From assembly GCA_035544835.1 (NCBI GenBank), contig DASZZV010000148.1, forward strand, positions 1 through 5,163: a stretch of DNA of 5,163 bases, given 5' to 3'. Below, piece after piece: positions 4,523 through 5,163 of this stretch (position 1 is its first letter; the number at the start of each line of letters is the position of its first letter). The DNA comes from DASZZV01 sp035544835 (lineage in GTDB: Bacteria > Acidobacteriota > Thermoanaerobaculia > Gp7-AA8). The notes under the pieces are model-generated. The model saw only the letters and a list, made by a program, of their open reading frames with translations, ran no database searches and had not been told where the DNA came from. Made by a program: the position numbers and the translations under genes.

Positions 4523-5163
4523 CTAGAGCTTCTCCGCGCGAATCGTGCACTTCAACTCGTGACTCTTCCCCGGCCCAATCGTGATCGAGTCGGCTCCGAC
4601 GTTGGCGGACTCGACGCAGATCATCCGCTCCCAGGTCTCGCCGAGGTCGGCCAGGGAGCTTCCCTTTTCCGCCCAGGGATTCCAGACGATGGTCGAACTC
4701 GAGTTAGCCTTTTCCACGACGAGGGTCTGACCGAGTCCCTTGTCGCTCACTCGAACCGTAGCATCACTCCCCTCGAACACCGAGTCGGTCTCTTTGCCGA
4801 TCATGAGGTTACCCTGCGGCGCATGCTTGCGCTTCATTGAGTCGGTTTTGTCGATGTACTCGGTATCGCTGAGCCCCTCAAGGTGAACTTCGTGAATGTC
4901 GCTGATCGGCAGATACGTATGCAACGCCTCCTCAAACTCGAACGGTGTATCAGAGTCATTGCGGATCTGGAGTGACAACCTCAGCTCACGATCGAGCTCA
5001 ATGCGATAGACCGCCTTGAAGGCAAAATCACGATAGCCACGGGTGGCGTCATCATCCTGGAACGACAGAACAGCAGACACGCCACCCGAATCGTCAGCGC
5101 GTAGCTCATCGACCGTCCAGAGCGCCGCCCGGACAAAACCGTGCTGAGGATTCGCTGCATTCT
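4523..5163 (-). CDS. yeaD: D-hexose-6-phosphate mutarotase (YeaD type, N-terminus outside window)
   Basis: Read on the minus strand, the frame is open from the window edge (first full codon at 5161) to the TAG at 4523-4525, giving 212 residues. The family usually has about 290-300, so roughly 80-90 N-terminal residues are missing. A GTG at 5080 is internal, because conserved sequence lies upstream of it, including HGFVRAALWTV (7-17), the HGFAR-type motif of the family. Other signatures are FEFEEALHTYLPI (74-86, with the likely catalytic His81), the LEGLSDTEYIDK segment, IVWNPWAEK (158-166), and WERMICVESANV (177-188, with the likely catalytic Glu184). The enzyme would interconvert alpha and beta anomers of hexose 6-phosphates such as glucose 6-phosphate in the cytoplasm, with an aldose-1-epimerase beta-sandwich fold. 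It is convergent with the preceding genes and probably not co-transcribed with them. Confidence 0.9.
   Translation of the reverse strand, partial: NAANPQHGFVRAALWTVDELRADDSGGVSAVLSFQDDDATRGYRDFAFKAVYRIELDRELRLSLQIRNDSDTPFEFEEALHTYLPISDIHEVHLEGLSDTEYIDKTDSMKRKHAPQGNLMIGKETDSVFEGSDATVRVSDKGLGQTLVVEKANSSSTIVWNPWAEKGSSLADLGETWERMICVESANVGADSITIGPGKSHELKCTIRAEKL

Noticed and set aside
4265..4840. Long rightward open frame of 191 codons
   Set aside because: It is mostly antisense to the mutarotase gene, and its product is rich in Arg, Pro and Ser without any recognisable motif. It is a shadow frame.
5078..5080. GTG as start codon of the mutarotase
   Set aside because: The frame stays open to the window edge and encodes the conserved HGFVR and W-T-V segment upstream, so the true start is outside the window.
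1..5163. CRISPR arrays, tRNA or rRNA genes, transposases, integron integrase
   Set aside because: I found no regularly spaced short repeats, no tRNA cloverleaf or rRNA sequence, and no frame with recombinase or transposase motifs.

Overview
The window looks like chromosomal DNA from a free-living, fairly GC-rich environmental bacterium that carries a short stretch of integron gene cassettes. Taxonomy is uncertain. The first gene belongs to a type of repetitive secreted protein I associate with Acidobacteriota and similar soil lineages, but nothing here fixes the phylum. No integrase gene, rRNA, tRNA or CRISPR array is visible.

Layout, left to right. Positions 2-676 (+) are the 3' end of a secreted beta-rich protein built of two similar units of about 115 residues. 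At 697-703 lies GTTAGGC, a perfect integron core (R') heptamer. Positions 741-1224 hold a BrnT-type toxin gene overlapping a BrnA-type antitoxin gene. The antitoxin stop codon falls inside the first of two attC-like sites (about 1216-1316). A CmoB-like SAM-dependent methyltransferase (1320-2240) follows, starting only 12 nt after the recombination point, and then a second attC-like site (about 2261-2363). The two sites share 37 of 39 bases at their left ends and 12 identical bases at their right ends, and each closes with near-complementary core sites. Two cassettes can therefore be drawn: toxin-antitoxin (698-1307, 610 bp) and methyltransferase (1308-2354, 1047 bp). No integrase is in view, so this could be an internal part of an array or an integrase-less cluster (CALIN).

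After the second attC comes a 588-residue GT-C-type membrane glycosyltransferase (2432-4198). A 56-codon ORF of unknown function (4195-4365) overlaps it by ATGA. I see no attC behind these genes, so they may be the chromosomal flank or the start of a long cassette whose attC is lost. A 10-bp inverted repeat lies in the convergent gap. The window ends inside a leftward gene for a YeaD-type D-hexose-6-phosphate mutarotase (4523-5163, 5' end missing).

The toxin-antitoxin pair fits the known role of such cassettes in stabilising arrays and probably has its own promoter. The methyltransferase is possible glycan- or metabolite-modifying cargo. The glycosyltransferase and mutarotase both concern sugars, but a shared pathway is only inferred.
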